Shown here in pieces: positions 16,435 through 24,070 of a stretch of 32,632 bases of DNA. The position numbers were made by a program, and so were the translations under genes. Source of the stretch: an uncultured Saprospiraceae bacterium. Lineage in GTDB: Bacteria > Bacteroidota > Bacteroidia > Chitinophagales > Saprospiraceae. The DNA is taken from contig CALLPK010000028.1 in the NCBI GenBank assembly GCA_938015415.1, forward strand, positions 1 through 32,632, read 5' to 3'. Within the stretch, counting starts at the first letter, position 1. Each line of letters begins with the position of its first letter. The notes under the pieces are model-generated. The model worked only from the letters and a program-made list of their open reading frames with translations. It was not told the origin of the DNA and searched no databases.

Positions 16435-17403
16435 CTATTCCTCCTCATTTTTCGCTACCGAAAAAATAGCATCGGCAGGCAACGGAGGAACTACTTTGGG
16501 CTTCGGCGGCATCTCGTCAAAAATAGCCGCTACTGAAATGCAGGTTTCCACAATTTCGTCCATCAGTGGATCTGCGATCGTGTCGCTAATTGCTTCAGCA
16601 TCAGAAACTTCAGTACCTTGCATTGCTGGTGCGGGTAGCACGATTTCTGGAGATAAATCTGTTTCATCGAAAAGTCCGATTCCAGTAGTAATCACCGCGA
16701 CGGCATTTTCAAAAATTGGGTCAAGTTGGCCGACGACCAACTCTTCTCCTTTCATATCAAGTACAACAACGGGAGCCAGATTAAGGTTGCCAATTTGAAT
16801 ACCGTGGTTACCTTCGTCTACCTCTACCAGCATAGACTCTTCGATGGGAGCTGCTTCGCCGACTACGTTGTCCGGCAACCGGAAGTCTTTTGGCTTGGGT
16901 AATTCGTTTAAACTTCCCAGGCCGAAATAATCCATAAATTTCTCGCTGGTACCGTATAACAGCGGTCTGCCCGGCCCTTCACTACGACCATTGATATCGA
17001 CTAGCTCTTTTTCAAGTAGTTTTTGAATGGCATAATCGCAGCTGACCCCTCTGATTTTTTCAATCTCACTTTTTATAACGGGTTGCTTATAAGCGATGAT
17101 GGAGAGTGTTTCCAGTGCCGCCCGGGATAACTGTTTTTTTGTTGTTTGCTTCAGCAAGGTACCAATCGTTTGGTGATAGGCTCCTTTGGTCATAAACTGA
17201 TATCCACCACTGACGGTGACCACTTCGAAAGAAAAATCGCTTTCGAGATAGCGATCCCTGATCGAGTTGATGGCGGATTTAATATCTGTATCGGGAAAAG
17301 GGGTTTCAAAAGTCTCCTCCAAACATTCCTGAATCTCCTTAACAGAAATAGGATTTGGTGAGGTGAAAATAAGGCCTTCGATGTGTTGCGCTAGATACTC
17401 CAA
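16435..17403 (-). CDS. scpB: SMC-Scp complex subunit ScpB with long acidic tail
   Basis: The protein has 322 residues. Upstream of 17403 the frame closes without an ATG, so TTG 17403 (MEYLAQHIEGLIF) is used. Residues 1-170 are the tandem winged-helix ScpB core: IEGLIFTSPNPISVKEI, VSGGYQFMTK, LSRAALETLSIIAYKQPV, EIEKIRGVSCDYAIQKLLEKELV, GRPLLYGTSEKFMDYFGL. It pairs with ScpA and SMC in chromosome condensation and segregation. About 150 further residues form an acidic low-complexity tail (many Glu, Asp, Val, Ala, Pro), well beyond the usual length near 180-200. An AGGAG lies about 20 nt upstream of the start, too far to be decisive. Confidence 0.9.
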   Translation of the reverse strand: MEYLAQHIEGLIFTSPNPISVKEIQECLEETFETPFPDTDIKSAINSIRDRYLESDFSFEVVTVSGGYQFMTKGAYHQTIGTLLKQTTKKQLSRAALETLSIIAYKQPVIKSEIEKIRGVSCDYAIQKLLEKELVDINGRSEGPGRPLLYGTSEKFMDYFGLGSLNELPKPKDFRLPDNVVGEAAPIEESMLVEVDEGNHGIQIGNLNLAPVVVLDMKGEELVVGQLDPIFENAVAVITTGIGLFDETDLSPEIVLPAPAMQGTEVSDAEAISDTIADPLMDEIVETCISVAAIFDEMPPKPKVVPPLPADAIFSVAKNEEE

Positions 17404-17511
17404 TGCGTTATTATTTTAATAAATTCTCCTAGTAATTTAGGAGCACGAAGTTACGCAATACTATGGAATTGACTGGTCTTTGCAGGGAAATACTTTTCTA
17501 GGTGGTTAATC

Positions 17512-18411
17512 TTATTCAAAAGGAATAGTACCACAGTTTTTTTCGATGGTCTTAGTAAGGTTTGGGTCCTGCCACAATCGTTCGAAAGTTTGACGATTGT
17601 GCCGCGAGTTTTTGGAGGAGGATGTTTTTTGAAAATATAAATGGGCCATTCCTTCGATACCCTTTTCTTTGTATATGTGATCAGAAAAGCAACTAAGGTA
17701 AGCTTTTTCAATTTTAGGATTGTTTTGAAGCAGCCGGTCGATTACCCGATCCCGATAACGGTTGATTTGGAATTGAGTAGGTTGTTGATAGTCGATCTGG
17801 TTAAGGGAAGGGTTTCCAGGAATATAAGTGACTAAAAATTCGTCTCCTTCTTCCAAAGGCATGCCATTAGGTAATAATTCGGTTAATTTATTAGAGTAGG
17901 TAGTTGCGGTGGCGTAGGATTTTCCATTTATTACAAAATAATAACTGGCATAATCAACGGATTCGTCCTTTGGAAGAAGGATTCTGGCGCTGACTTGCTG
18001 GCCTGCTCGTTGTAATTTGGCCGAAATATTTTTTTGGTCGTGGTAGGAGGTCCATCTAGAAATGGCAAAGATAGCAATAGTAACTACCAGCGCCAGAGTT
18101 CCTAAAAAGGCGATGCTCTGCAGTAAATGTTGTTTTTCAAGTTTTTTGCGAGCCCGATTACGGGGAGTGTCTGCCTGATTATCTATTTCAAAACCATAGT
18201 AATATTCATTTCCTTTCTTTTCGATGGAAATTTCACAGAGTTGCTCATCAATAAAAATAGAATAAGAGGCATTATCAAATACCTTAAAATCAATCAGTAC
18301 TACTTTTGAGTTGCAGTGCACCACCAAATGGCCCGTCTCCGCTCCGTGTGCGAGTCCGACAAAGTGCTGCTTTCCGTTATCTGCTAAATAAGTCCAACTG
18401 AGTTGATTCAC
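17512..18411 (-). CDS. Single-TM protein with DUF3592-like extracytoplasmic domain
   Basis: The protein has 299 residues and a GTG start at 18411 (MNQLSWTYLADNGKQH). Residues 1-85 form a small beta-rich cytoplasmic domain, followed by a basic stretch (RNRARKKLEKQ) and one TM helix (about 98-118). The region after it (VSARILLPKDES, YYFVINGKSYATAT, YIPGNPSLNQID) resembles DUF3592-type domains, which are beta-rich and ended by a Y-x-P-x-NP motif. The far C-terminal part (IEKAYLSCFSDHIYKEKG) is not recognised. No function can be assigned. It is 108 bp upstream of scpB on the same strand and divergent from the zinc-finger gene at 18617. Confidence 0.7.
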   Translation of the reverse strand: MNQLSWTYLADNGKQHFVGLAHGAETGHLVVHCNSKVVLIDFKVFDNASYSIFIDEQLCEISIEKKGNEYYYGFEIDNQADTPRNRARKKLEKQHLLQSIAFLGTLALVVTIAIFAISRWTSYHDQKNISAKLQRAGQQVSARILLPKDESVDYASYYFVINGKSYATATTYSNKLTELLPNGMPLEEGDEFLVTYIPGNPSLNQIDYQQPTQFQINRYRDRVIDRLLQNNPKIEKAYLSCFSDHIYKEKGIEGMAHLYFQKTSSSKNSRHNRQTFERLWQDPNLTKTIEKNCGTIPFE

Positions 18412-18616
18412 TATGATGTTTTTATATATTCATTACAAATACCATACAAGAAATTCGAAAATCAGCTATTTATATGGACTCATTCCCTTTATTTAACGTA
18501 GAATCGTAAAAATGTAACGGATTAAAGTAATTTTAGTATTGTAATTTTTTTCTATTCCTGAAAACCTCGATTCTAATAAAGTTAGGATTAATCAATTTAC
18601 AAAATAAATTTCAAAT

Positions 18617-18952
18617 ATGACACCCTCTGCCAGAAAGGAACTAAAGACCAAAATTGAGCAGGCTATTGCTTCCACCGAAGAGAAGGTTAAAAGTTTAGAA
18701 GAACTTACTAAACCAATTTCTCCGGAAAACTCGATTGGACGGGTAAGTCGAATGGATGCTATTAATAATAAAAGTGTAGCGGAAGCTAGTTTGCGCAGTA
18801 CTCGACAGAAACTTAGCAAACTTAAAGTGGCACTGTCCCGAATTGATAATGAGGATTTTGGTAATTGCGCGTTCTGTAAAAATCCAATTCGGCCAGCCAG
18901 GCTCATGTATATGCCTGAAAGCAGTCGTTGTGTCCGTTGTGCAGATCGCTAA
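18617..18952 (+). CDS. DksA/TraR-type zinc-finger protein
   Basis: The protein has 111 residues from ATG 18617. An N-terminal coiled coil (residues 5-75, ELKTKIEQAIASTEEKVKSLEEL and LRSTRQKLSKLKVAL) is followed by RIDNEDFGNCAFCKNPI and SSRCVRCADR. The zinc finger is C84-x2-C87-x17-C105-x2-C108. This is the DksA/TraR layout, in which the coiled coil enters the RNA polymerase secondary channel to alter promoter responses, often with ppGpp. The tip acidic residues of DksA cannot be placed with certainty. It is monocistronic as far as can be seen. A strongly folded 3' region begins at the stop codon. Confidence 0.88.
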   Translation: MTPSARKELKTKIEQAIASTEEKVKSLEELTKPISPENSIGRVSRMDAINNKSVAEASLRSTRQKLSKLKVALSRIDNEDFGNCAFCKNPIRPARLMYMPESSRCVRCADR

Positions 18953-19013
18953 GGGGCAAAAAAAAACAGGGCACAAACGTAAATGAATACGTCGCACCCT
19001 GTATAACCCCAAA
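18953..19013 (+). other. Nested stem-loop in the 3' region of the zinc-finger gene
   Basis: Three nested pairings are present right after the TAA stop: GGGG with CCCC, ACAGGG with CCCTGT, and ACGTA with TACGT, around a 6-nt loop. There is no T tract, so it is more likely an mRNA stability or processing element than a terminator. Confidence 0.4.
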
Positions 19014-19020
19014 AAACCAA

Positions 19021-19059
19021 ATGAAAACAATCTACATACCTCCTCCGAAAAGGAGGTAA
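19021..19059 (+). CDS. 12-codon mini-ORF MKTIYIPPPKRR
   Basis: ATG 19021 to TAA 19059 encodes MKTIYIPPPKRR. The Pro-Pro-Pro run is a known type of ribosome-stalling sequence. Its codons CCTCCT and AGGAGG form the two arms of a hairpin (19038-19057). A terminator-like hairpin with a T7 tract follows 13 nt after the stop. The arrangement is that of an attenuation leader or a small translated peptide, but no translation signal other than the ATG is evident. radA starts 412 bp downstream. It could also be chance. Confidence 0.35.
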   Translation: MKTIYIPPPKRR

Positions 19060-19072
19060 AAAATATATTTTT

Positions 19073-19095
19073 AGCAGCGTTCTGCTCTTTTTTTA
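19073..19095 (+). terminator. Short hairpin with T tract, probable terminator or attenuator
   Basis: AGCAG (19073-19077) pairs with CTGCT (19082-19086) around a CGTT loop, followed by CTTTTTTT. The stem is short, but the T tract is good. It would end the zinc-finger gene transcript or act as an attenuator after the mini-ORF. Confidence 0.5.
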
Positions 19096-19426
19096 TTTTA
19101 AAAAACCTTCGCTTTTTTTATTTAATCAATCTCTTTGCGTCGATTTCGTTATTTGGACGAGGTTCGTTTAGAAAGTCACAAATCGGCAAAAAAAATATTT
19201 TTTTCTATTCTCTTATTTTTTTTAATAAGATTTTGGTCTCAAAACCTAAAAAGGAAATTTGAGAAATAAATTTCGACGTGCTGCTTTAAATACTTGATTT
19301 ATTGGTGTTTATGCGTGTTTTGAAAAATAATATTCGGATAAAAGAAAAAGGAGATGTTAATTTTAAAACATTTTATGTTAAATAAATTGGTATTACGTCA
19401 TTATTTGTGGACATTTGTCTACTTTT
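19096..19426. other. AT-rich spacer upstream of radA
   Basis: I see no gene. TCTTATT and AATAAGA (19211-19230) form an A-T-only hairpin followed by TTTT. An isolated 24-codon ATG frame at 19311-19385 has no supporting signal. The composition is extremely AT-rich. Confidence 0.45.
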
Positions 19427-19466
19427 AAAAAAGTGTTAAAATTTTCAAAAAAGTGTTAAAATTTTT
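19427..19466. repeat. Two tandem 20-bp repeats just before radA
   Basis: AAAAAAGTGTTAAAATTTTC (19427-19446) is followed directly by the same 20 bases with a final T (19447-19466). The second copy ends 5 bp before the GTG start of radA. The exact period and position suggest a regulatory site or a recent slippage duplication. Confidence 0.7.
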
Positions 19467-19471
19467 AATCT

Positions 19472-20857
19472 GTGGCAAAAATCAAAAAAATATTCGCTTG
19501 TACCAATTGTGGTGCGACTTCTCCGAAATGGGTTGGCAAGTGTCAGGCTTGTGATGAATGGAATACTTACCAAGAAGAAGTACTGGTAAAAGAGACTTCG
19601 CAAGAAGAAAAAAAGCGAGCTTGGAAGACAGAAGGGTCCACTAGTATTGCCACGATGAAGCCTGTTGCTCTCAAAGACGTGAAATCTGGTAATACCCAGC
19701 GATTATCTACTGGGGATGGTGAATTGGATCGGGTCTTGGGTGGAGGTATTGTGGGCGGCTCTATTACCCTGATCGGTGGACAGCCTGGTATTGGAAAATC
19801 GACCTTAATGCTTCAATTGGCGCTAAATATTGATGCTAAGGTATTATATGTTTCTGGAGAGGAGAGCGAAGAGCAGATCAAAATGCGATCTGACCGAATC
19901 GGAGAAGCTGTTTCTAACTGCTTTATTTATACAGAAACGAACACGGGAAAAATACTCGGTCAGGCGCAACAATTGCAGCCGGACATCCTGATCGTGGATT
20001 CTATTCAGACGCTATCTTCTCCACATCTTGATTCTACGCCGGGCAGTGTCTCGCAGGTACGGGATTGTGCGGGAGAATTGCAGCGTTTCGCTAAAGAGAC
20101 AGGAATTCCGGTAATTGTGATTGGGCATATTACCAAAGATGGAGCGATTGCCGGACCAAAACTATTGGAACATATCGTAGACTGTGTCTTGCAATTTGAA
20201 GGAGATCGTAATTATACGTATCGAATTTTAAGAACGATCAAAAACCGGTTTGGATCTACTGATGAAATGGGGATCTACGAAATGCAGGCGACTGGGCTAC
20301 GGGAGGTTTCTAATCCTTCCGAGTTATTATTATCCCAAAATGAAGAAGAATTAAGCGGAATTACCGTGAGTGCTACGATGGAGGGAATGCGACCCATGTT
20401 GATTGAAACTCAGGCACTGGTCAGTAAGGCAGTTTATGGAACACCTCAGCGTTCTTCGACTGGGTTTGATTTGCGGAGACTGAGTATGATTTTGGCAGTA
20501 TTAGAAAAAAGGTGTGGTTTTCAGTTTGGGCAGATGGATGTATTTTTAAATATTGCCGGAGGAATCCGGGTTGACGATCCAGCGATTGATCTGGCGATCT
20601 TGTGTGCACTAATTTCTTCGTTGCAGGATATTTCGGTACCTGGTGATGTTTGCTTTGCGGGAGAAGTGGGTTTATCGGGAGAAATTCGGGCAGTCAGCCG
20701 GGTGGATCAGCGGATACAGGAAGCGGACCGGCTTGGATTTGGGCGTATTTTTATTTCAAAATATAATACCAAAGGCCTGGATACAAAACGCTATAAAATT
20801 AAAATTCAGACGGTAGGTAAAATCGAAGAATTGTATCGGATACTATTTGAAGACTAA
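19472..20857 (+). CDS. radA: DNA repair protein RadA
   Basis: The protein has 461 residues and starts at GTG 19472 (MAKIKKIFACTNCG), the usual RadA beginning. A C4 zinc finger (C10, C13, C24, C27; ACTNCGATSPKWVGKCQACDEW region) is followed by a RecA-like ATPase core: Walker A GGQPGIGKST (about 102-110), Walker B ILIVDSIQ, and the RadA-specific KNRFGS near 257. A C-terminal Lon-protease-like domain (VFLNIAGGIRVDDPAIDLAI, GEVGLSGEIRAV) completes it. It is a DnaB-like branch-migration helicase acting in recombination and repair of stalled forks. Tandem 20-bp repeats sit directly upstream. Confidence 0.96.
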   Translation: MAKIKKIFACTNCGATSPKWVGKCQACDEWNTYQEEVLVKETSQEEKKRAWKTEGSTSIATMKPVALKDVKSGNTQRLSTGDGELDRVLGGGIVGGSITLIGGQPGIGKSTLMLQLALNIDAKVLYVSGEESEEQIKMRSDRIGEAVSNCFIYTETNTGKILGQAQQLQPDILIVDSIQTLSSPHLDSTPGSVSQVRDCAGELQRFAKETGIPVIVIGHITKDGAIAGPKLLEHIVDCVLQFEGDRNYTYRILRTIKNRFGSTDEMGIYEMQATGLREVSNPSELLLSQNEEELSGITVSATMEGMRPMLIETQALVSKAVYGTPQRSSTGFDLRRLSMILAVLEKRCGFQFGQMDVFLNIAGGIRVDDPAIDLAILCALISSLQDISVPGDVCFAGEVGLSGEIRAVSRVDQRIQEADRLGFGRIFISKYNTKGLDTKRYKIKIQTVGKIEELYRILFED

Positions 20858-20919
20858 AAATATGTTCAAACCGGTCAAAAATAGCTATTAAATTTTTATC
20901 CTTCTTTGAATAACCTTCA

Positions 20920-21096
20920 TCAATATGTAATCACTCTTCGTACGACCAACAAAATCATACAAATAAAAATTAGAATCAGGGCAGCTAATGCACCTTGATT
21001 CTCCATGCCATACAGACCATTCTGTAATTTGTTCCACATGCTATACAGCAGAATGATAGAGAGTGGAATTCCGATTATTCTTTTTAATAAAACCAT
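20920..21096 (-). CDS. 58-residue protein with two hydrophobic segments
   Basis: ATG 21096 to TGA 20920-20922 encodes 58 residues. It begins MVLLKRIIGIPLSIILLYSM, then has a polar turn (WNKLQNGLYGMENQGA), a second helix (about 36-52, ALAALILIFICMILLVV) and a basic tail RRVITY. This is a convincing two-helix hairpin inner-membrane protein by composition. A perfect TAnnTTTG box (TAACTTTG, complement of 21101-21108) ends 4 nt before the ATG, which suggests a leaderless or nearly leaderless mRNA. I do not recognise the family. It lies between radA and a candidate ncRNA. Confidence 0.6.
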   Translation of the reverse strand: MVLLKRIIGIPLSIILLYSMWNKLQNGLYGMENQGALAALILIFICMILLVVRRVITY

Positions 21097-21100
21097 AGCA

Positions 21101-21108
21101 CAAAGTTA
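21101..21108 (-). promoter_or_regulatory. TAnnTTTG promoter element of the 58-residue protein gene
   Basis: TAACTTTG on the minus strand exactly matches the Bacteroidota sigma-A -7 consensus TAnnTTTG. It lies 4 nt before the ATG. No clear -33 TTG is visible. Confidence 0.5.
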
Positions 21109-21269
21109 GGTAAAAATGGTGCCCTGCCGTTGTCGTAATCCCGATAATAGGGGTAGATTTCTTTCCTAAACTGTTTATCACTGTTTTTTGTCGCCTTGAA
21201 GAGGCCTTTAACCAATCGTTAACCCGAATTAACATTCCACTAAGCTTATCATCTGAATCTAATGCGTTC

Positions 21270-21290
21270 TTTTACTTTCGAAACGTAAAA
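21270..21290. promoter_or_regulatory. Near-perfect palindrome TTTTAC-TTTCGAAA-C-GTAAAA
   Basis: The outer arms TTTTAC and GTAAAA enclose the 8-bp palindrome TTTCGAAA, with one extra C. It is located about 80 bp upstream of the presumed ncRNA start, and could be an operator for that transcript. Confidence 0.35.
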
Positions 21291-21369
21291 CCCCTTTATT
21301 ATATAGAAGTTGAATTACACACTTGATGATACTTTCTAAAATTAAAAGAGAATCAGCTTCATACTTTGT

Positions 21370-21566
21370 TTAAACTGTGGGATGCATAACCAAAACGTCG
21401 TAGCATCAGGGAGGAATTTCAAACCAAAATTACTGATTAAATAACCCTAATCTACCAGGTGAGAAAAAACTGATGCGTACGGCCATCCCAAACCACGGAG
21501 GGAATTTTTTTTCCTCCCAAAAACAGGAGACAGCCCATTGAAAAATGGCTGTCTTTGTTTTTTGTT
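21370..21566 (+). ncRNA. Candidate structured non-coding RNA
   Basis: The region has no ORF but shows layered pairing. TGGGATG (21378-21384) pairs with CATCCCA (21484-21490). GTCGTAGCATCAG (21397-21409) pairs with CTGATGC-g-TACGGC (21470-21483), using one bulged G and one G-T wobble. The two helices share a continuous 3' strand, leaving a 12-nt asymmetric bulge on the 5' side. A second hairpin GGAGGGAA/TTTCCTCC (21497-21517) and a terminator (21528-21566) follow. A promoter-like TACTTTG (21362-21368) lies about 7 nt before the likely 5' end. The size near 190 nt and the bulged long hairpin would be compatible with a 6S-like RNA, but no family is claimed. Confidence 0.55.
21528..21566 (+). terminator. 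Rho-independent terminator of the candidate ncRNA
   Basis: AGACAGCC (21528-21535) pairs with GGCTGTCT (21547-21554); three more A-T pairs form inside after a bulged C, around a GAAA loop. The tail is TTGTTTTTTG. The nearest plus-strand gene upstream is radA, 670 bp away, which supports a separate transcript. Confidence 0.8.
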
Positions 21567-21644
21567 TCTCTGGACCGTTTGTTTAGTCTACTCGTTTAAA
21601 AGTCCCTTTCAGAAATACGTCCAATAATCTCAATACGATACAAT

Positions 21645-23885
21645 TTATTTTTCCTTATCCAGCCAACGAATCATCGGTGGAATCAAAAATAAATCACTAA
21701 TAATCGCACTGACCAAGGTCAGACTAATCAATAATCCAATATTTACACTGGGTGGATGAATAGAAAACAGCATTACCAAAAAACCAAAAAATAGAATAAT
21801 TGAAGTCAGGCAAATGGCTTTTCCCGTCTCTAAAAAAGTAATGTGTAACGACTCCTCCACCGATTTTCCATTATTGCGACTTAGCTTATATTTACTCAAA
21901 AAATGAATCGTATCGTCCACCGCAATTCCAAAAATCACCGCAAAGACGATCGAGATACCCGCGTCCAGTTCAATCCCCAAAAATCCGAGTAAGGCTCCTG
22001 CCATCAAAAGTGGAAACACATTAGGAATTAAAGAGATGATTACCATTTTTATATTTCTGAATAACAAAGCCATTAGTAAACTTACAATCAAAATAGCAAC
22101 GCCCAGTCCACCAATTAAACTACGACGGATATACTCGGCATTTTTATCCAGTACCAGTCCTGTTCCAGTTTGCTTGTATTGAACAATTGACGGATTTGCA
22201 TTGGCCGCAATCCAGCGGTCAATATCCTGGCTAATGATCTGAATACTATCGGCTCCCAGATCCAGAATTCGGCTGGTAATCCTAGTTTTCTTCTGGTCTT
22301 TACTCAGTAAAATACTGATCGAATTTTCCGGAATTTTATCCGTCATTTTCTTATACCGTAAAAATGTTTTTTCAGAATCTGGCATCCTATACGCACTACT
22401 CCGATTCCCCTTCTCCATCTGATTGATACTTTTGTAAACACTGGTTAGGGAATTCACACCGCCCAAAGTGTTTAACGAACGTAAATAGGTTTCTAATTTG
22501 TCTACTTCCATCAGCACCTCATAGTCGTCGGCCAGGTAATCTCCCTGTGCATAAACGGCCACTTCCAGCGGACGGAATCCCGTTAATTCTTTTTCAAAAA
22601 ACTGAAAATCGGACGTTATTTTCTCTCCCCGGGGCAAATTGGATTCAATGCTATAATTGGTAGAAACCATAGAGATTCCCCAGGCACAAAGTATGGTGAC
22701 GATGATCGTTCCAATCAAAATACTACCTTGTCGATCGCGGGTAACCTGGTAGGCTTTTTCCATTAAATTTTCCCAAAATAGCTGTGATTTTCCAATTTTC
22801 ATCAGCTTATCTGTTCCGAATAAAACCAAAAGAGAAGTTGTAAAAAAGATCACAGTGATGTAGGCGACCACCACTCCAATCGCCGCATTCATACCAAAAT
22901 CCCGAATGGGAATCACCCGGCTAGACATCAACGTGGCAAAGCCAACGGCGGTCGTCAGGGAGGTCAGTAGCGTAGCCATTCCGATTTCGCGAATGGTGGT
23001 TTGAATGGCAGCTTGCCGATCAAAACCTTTGCGTAATTCGTCGATATATTTGGACATAATATGAATCACATCCGAGGTGCCAACGATGATCATCAACACC
23101 GGATAAAGCGCCGCCATCGCGTTGAGTTCACGGCCCGTGAGTCCAAGGATTCCCATAAACAAGAGCAGTCCCAACCCGATGGAGACCATCGCAATTAAAA
23201 TACCCTGAAGCCGACGGAAAATCCAGAATAATATGATGCTTACCAGAATGCCAGAGACAATGGCCGATACCGTCACCTCTCGCTTTTGCATGCGGACCAT
23301 TTCTTTTTGAAAATAAGCAGGACCCAGTAAATGATAACTGTCAAAATTATAATTTGCGGCGAGGGTATCAATTGCGTTTACCAATTCTGCGGAAGCATCC
23401 AGATCGAGAATATCTTCTGTCTTTAGGGCGACGACGAGCGCATCACCTTTATGGGAAATCAGGTTACCTGCAAACCGTTCGTCTCCCATGATGCGAGACT
23501 TATCTTTCTCGTATTTTTTGGGATTATTACGATGGATAGCCGGAACGGTGGTAATCGCAAAAGGTGTTTTTAGGGGATAGGAAATCGTGGTCAACGAAAC
23601 AGATTCCGTTGCGTGCGGAAGCGATCTGGCCTTGACGGTAAATTCGTGTACATTATTTAGAAATTGTTCTTCAAAAACACCATCGTTTCGCTTTATGGCG
23701 ACCATCAAAAAATTGACATCTGTCCCAAACTCGTCTACAAAGTCCCGGTAATATTCCAGATCTTCGTCTCCTTCGGGAAAAAACTGTTCCAACGAGAATC
23801 CAAATTGTAACTGGAAAGTAAAGAACATACTGATCACCCCCAAAAGCCCGAAGAGAATAATATAATTACGTTGTGGTCGAATCAT
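21645..23885 (-). CDS. RND/MMPL family exporter
   Basis: The protein has 746 residues from ATG 23885 (MIRPQRNYIILF). A TTG five codons upstream is less likely. The layout is two repeats of one TM helix, a large extracytoplasmic domain, and five TM helices. The first loop (LEQFFPEGDEDLEYYRDFVDEFG) is typical of MMPL proteins. The sterol-sensing-like segments IIVGTSDVIHIMSKYIDELRKG and FGIAVDDTIHFLSKYKLSRNNG carry Asp/His residues of the proton relay. Such proteins export lipids or hydrophobic compounds using the proton gradient. No membrane-fusion or outer-membrane partner is adjacent, so it may act alone. It is divergent from the next gene. Confidence 0.88.
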   Translation of the reverse strand: MIRPQRNYIILFGLLGVISMFFTFQLQFGFSLEQFFPEGDEDLEYYRDFVDEFGTDVNFLMVAIKRNDGVFEEQFLNNVHEFTVKARSLPHATESVSLTTISYPLKTPFAITTVPAIHRNNPKKYEKDKSRIMGDERFAGNLISHKGDALVVALKTEDILDLDASAELVNAIDTLAANYNFDSYHLLGPAYFQKEMVRMQKREVTVSAIVSGILVSIILFWIFRRLQGILIAMVSIGLGLLLFMGILGLTGRELNAMAALYPVLMIIVGTSDVIHIMSKYIDELRKGFDRQAAIQTTIREIGMATLLTSLTTAVGFATLMSSRVIPIRDFGMNAAIGVVVAYITVIFFTTSLLVLFGTDKLMKIGKSQLFWENLMEKAYQVTRDRQGSILIGTIIVTILCAWGISMVSTNYSIESNLPRGEKITSDFQFFEKELTGFRPLEVAVYAQGDYLADDYEVLMEVDKLETYLRSLNTLGGVNSLTSVYKSINQMEKGNRSSAYRMPDSEKTFLRYKKMTDKIPENSISILLSKDQKKTRITSRILDLGADSIQIISQDIDRWIAANANPSIVQYKQTGTGLVLDKNAEYIRRSLIGGLGVAILIVSLLMALLFRNIKMVIISLIPNVFPLLMAGALLGFLGIELDAGISIVFAVIFGIAVDDTIHFLSKYKLSRNNGKSVEESLHITFLETGKAICLTSIILFFGFLVMLFSIHPPSVNIGLLISLTLVSAIISDLFLIPPMIRWLDKEK

Positions 23886-24070
23886 AGCGCATAATGTCAA
23901 AAAGCATAAAAAAGGTAATAAACAACTTTAATACTAACCGATATTTTACTAAATGGTTGGTCACTATAGTCGGTTTATATAAAGTTTGAACAACTTCGAT
24001 ATTAAATTGGGAATTTCTTAAATACATATACTCAATCTTTTGTACCTTTCCATCAGAAAACATACTTACT

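Noticed and set aside
16388-16798. 136-codon Ser/Ala-rich frame antisense to scpB
   Set aside because: It is fully antisense to the acidic ScpB tail, whose codon composition creates the opposite open frame.
19311-19385. 24-codon ATG frame upstream of radA
   Set aside because: The encoded peptide is Lys/Asn-rich as expected from random AT-rich DNA, and nothing else supports translation.
21041-21235. 64-codon minus-strand frame overlapping the 58-residue protein gene
   Set aside because: It is in another frame, has no hydrophobic pattern or promoter placement, and conflicts with the better-supported small membrane protein.
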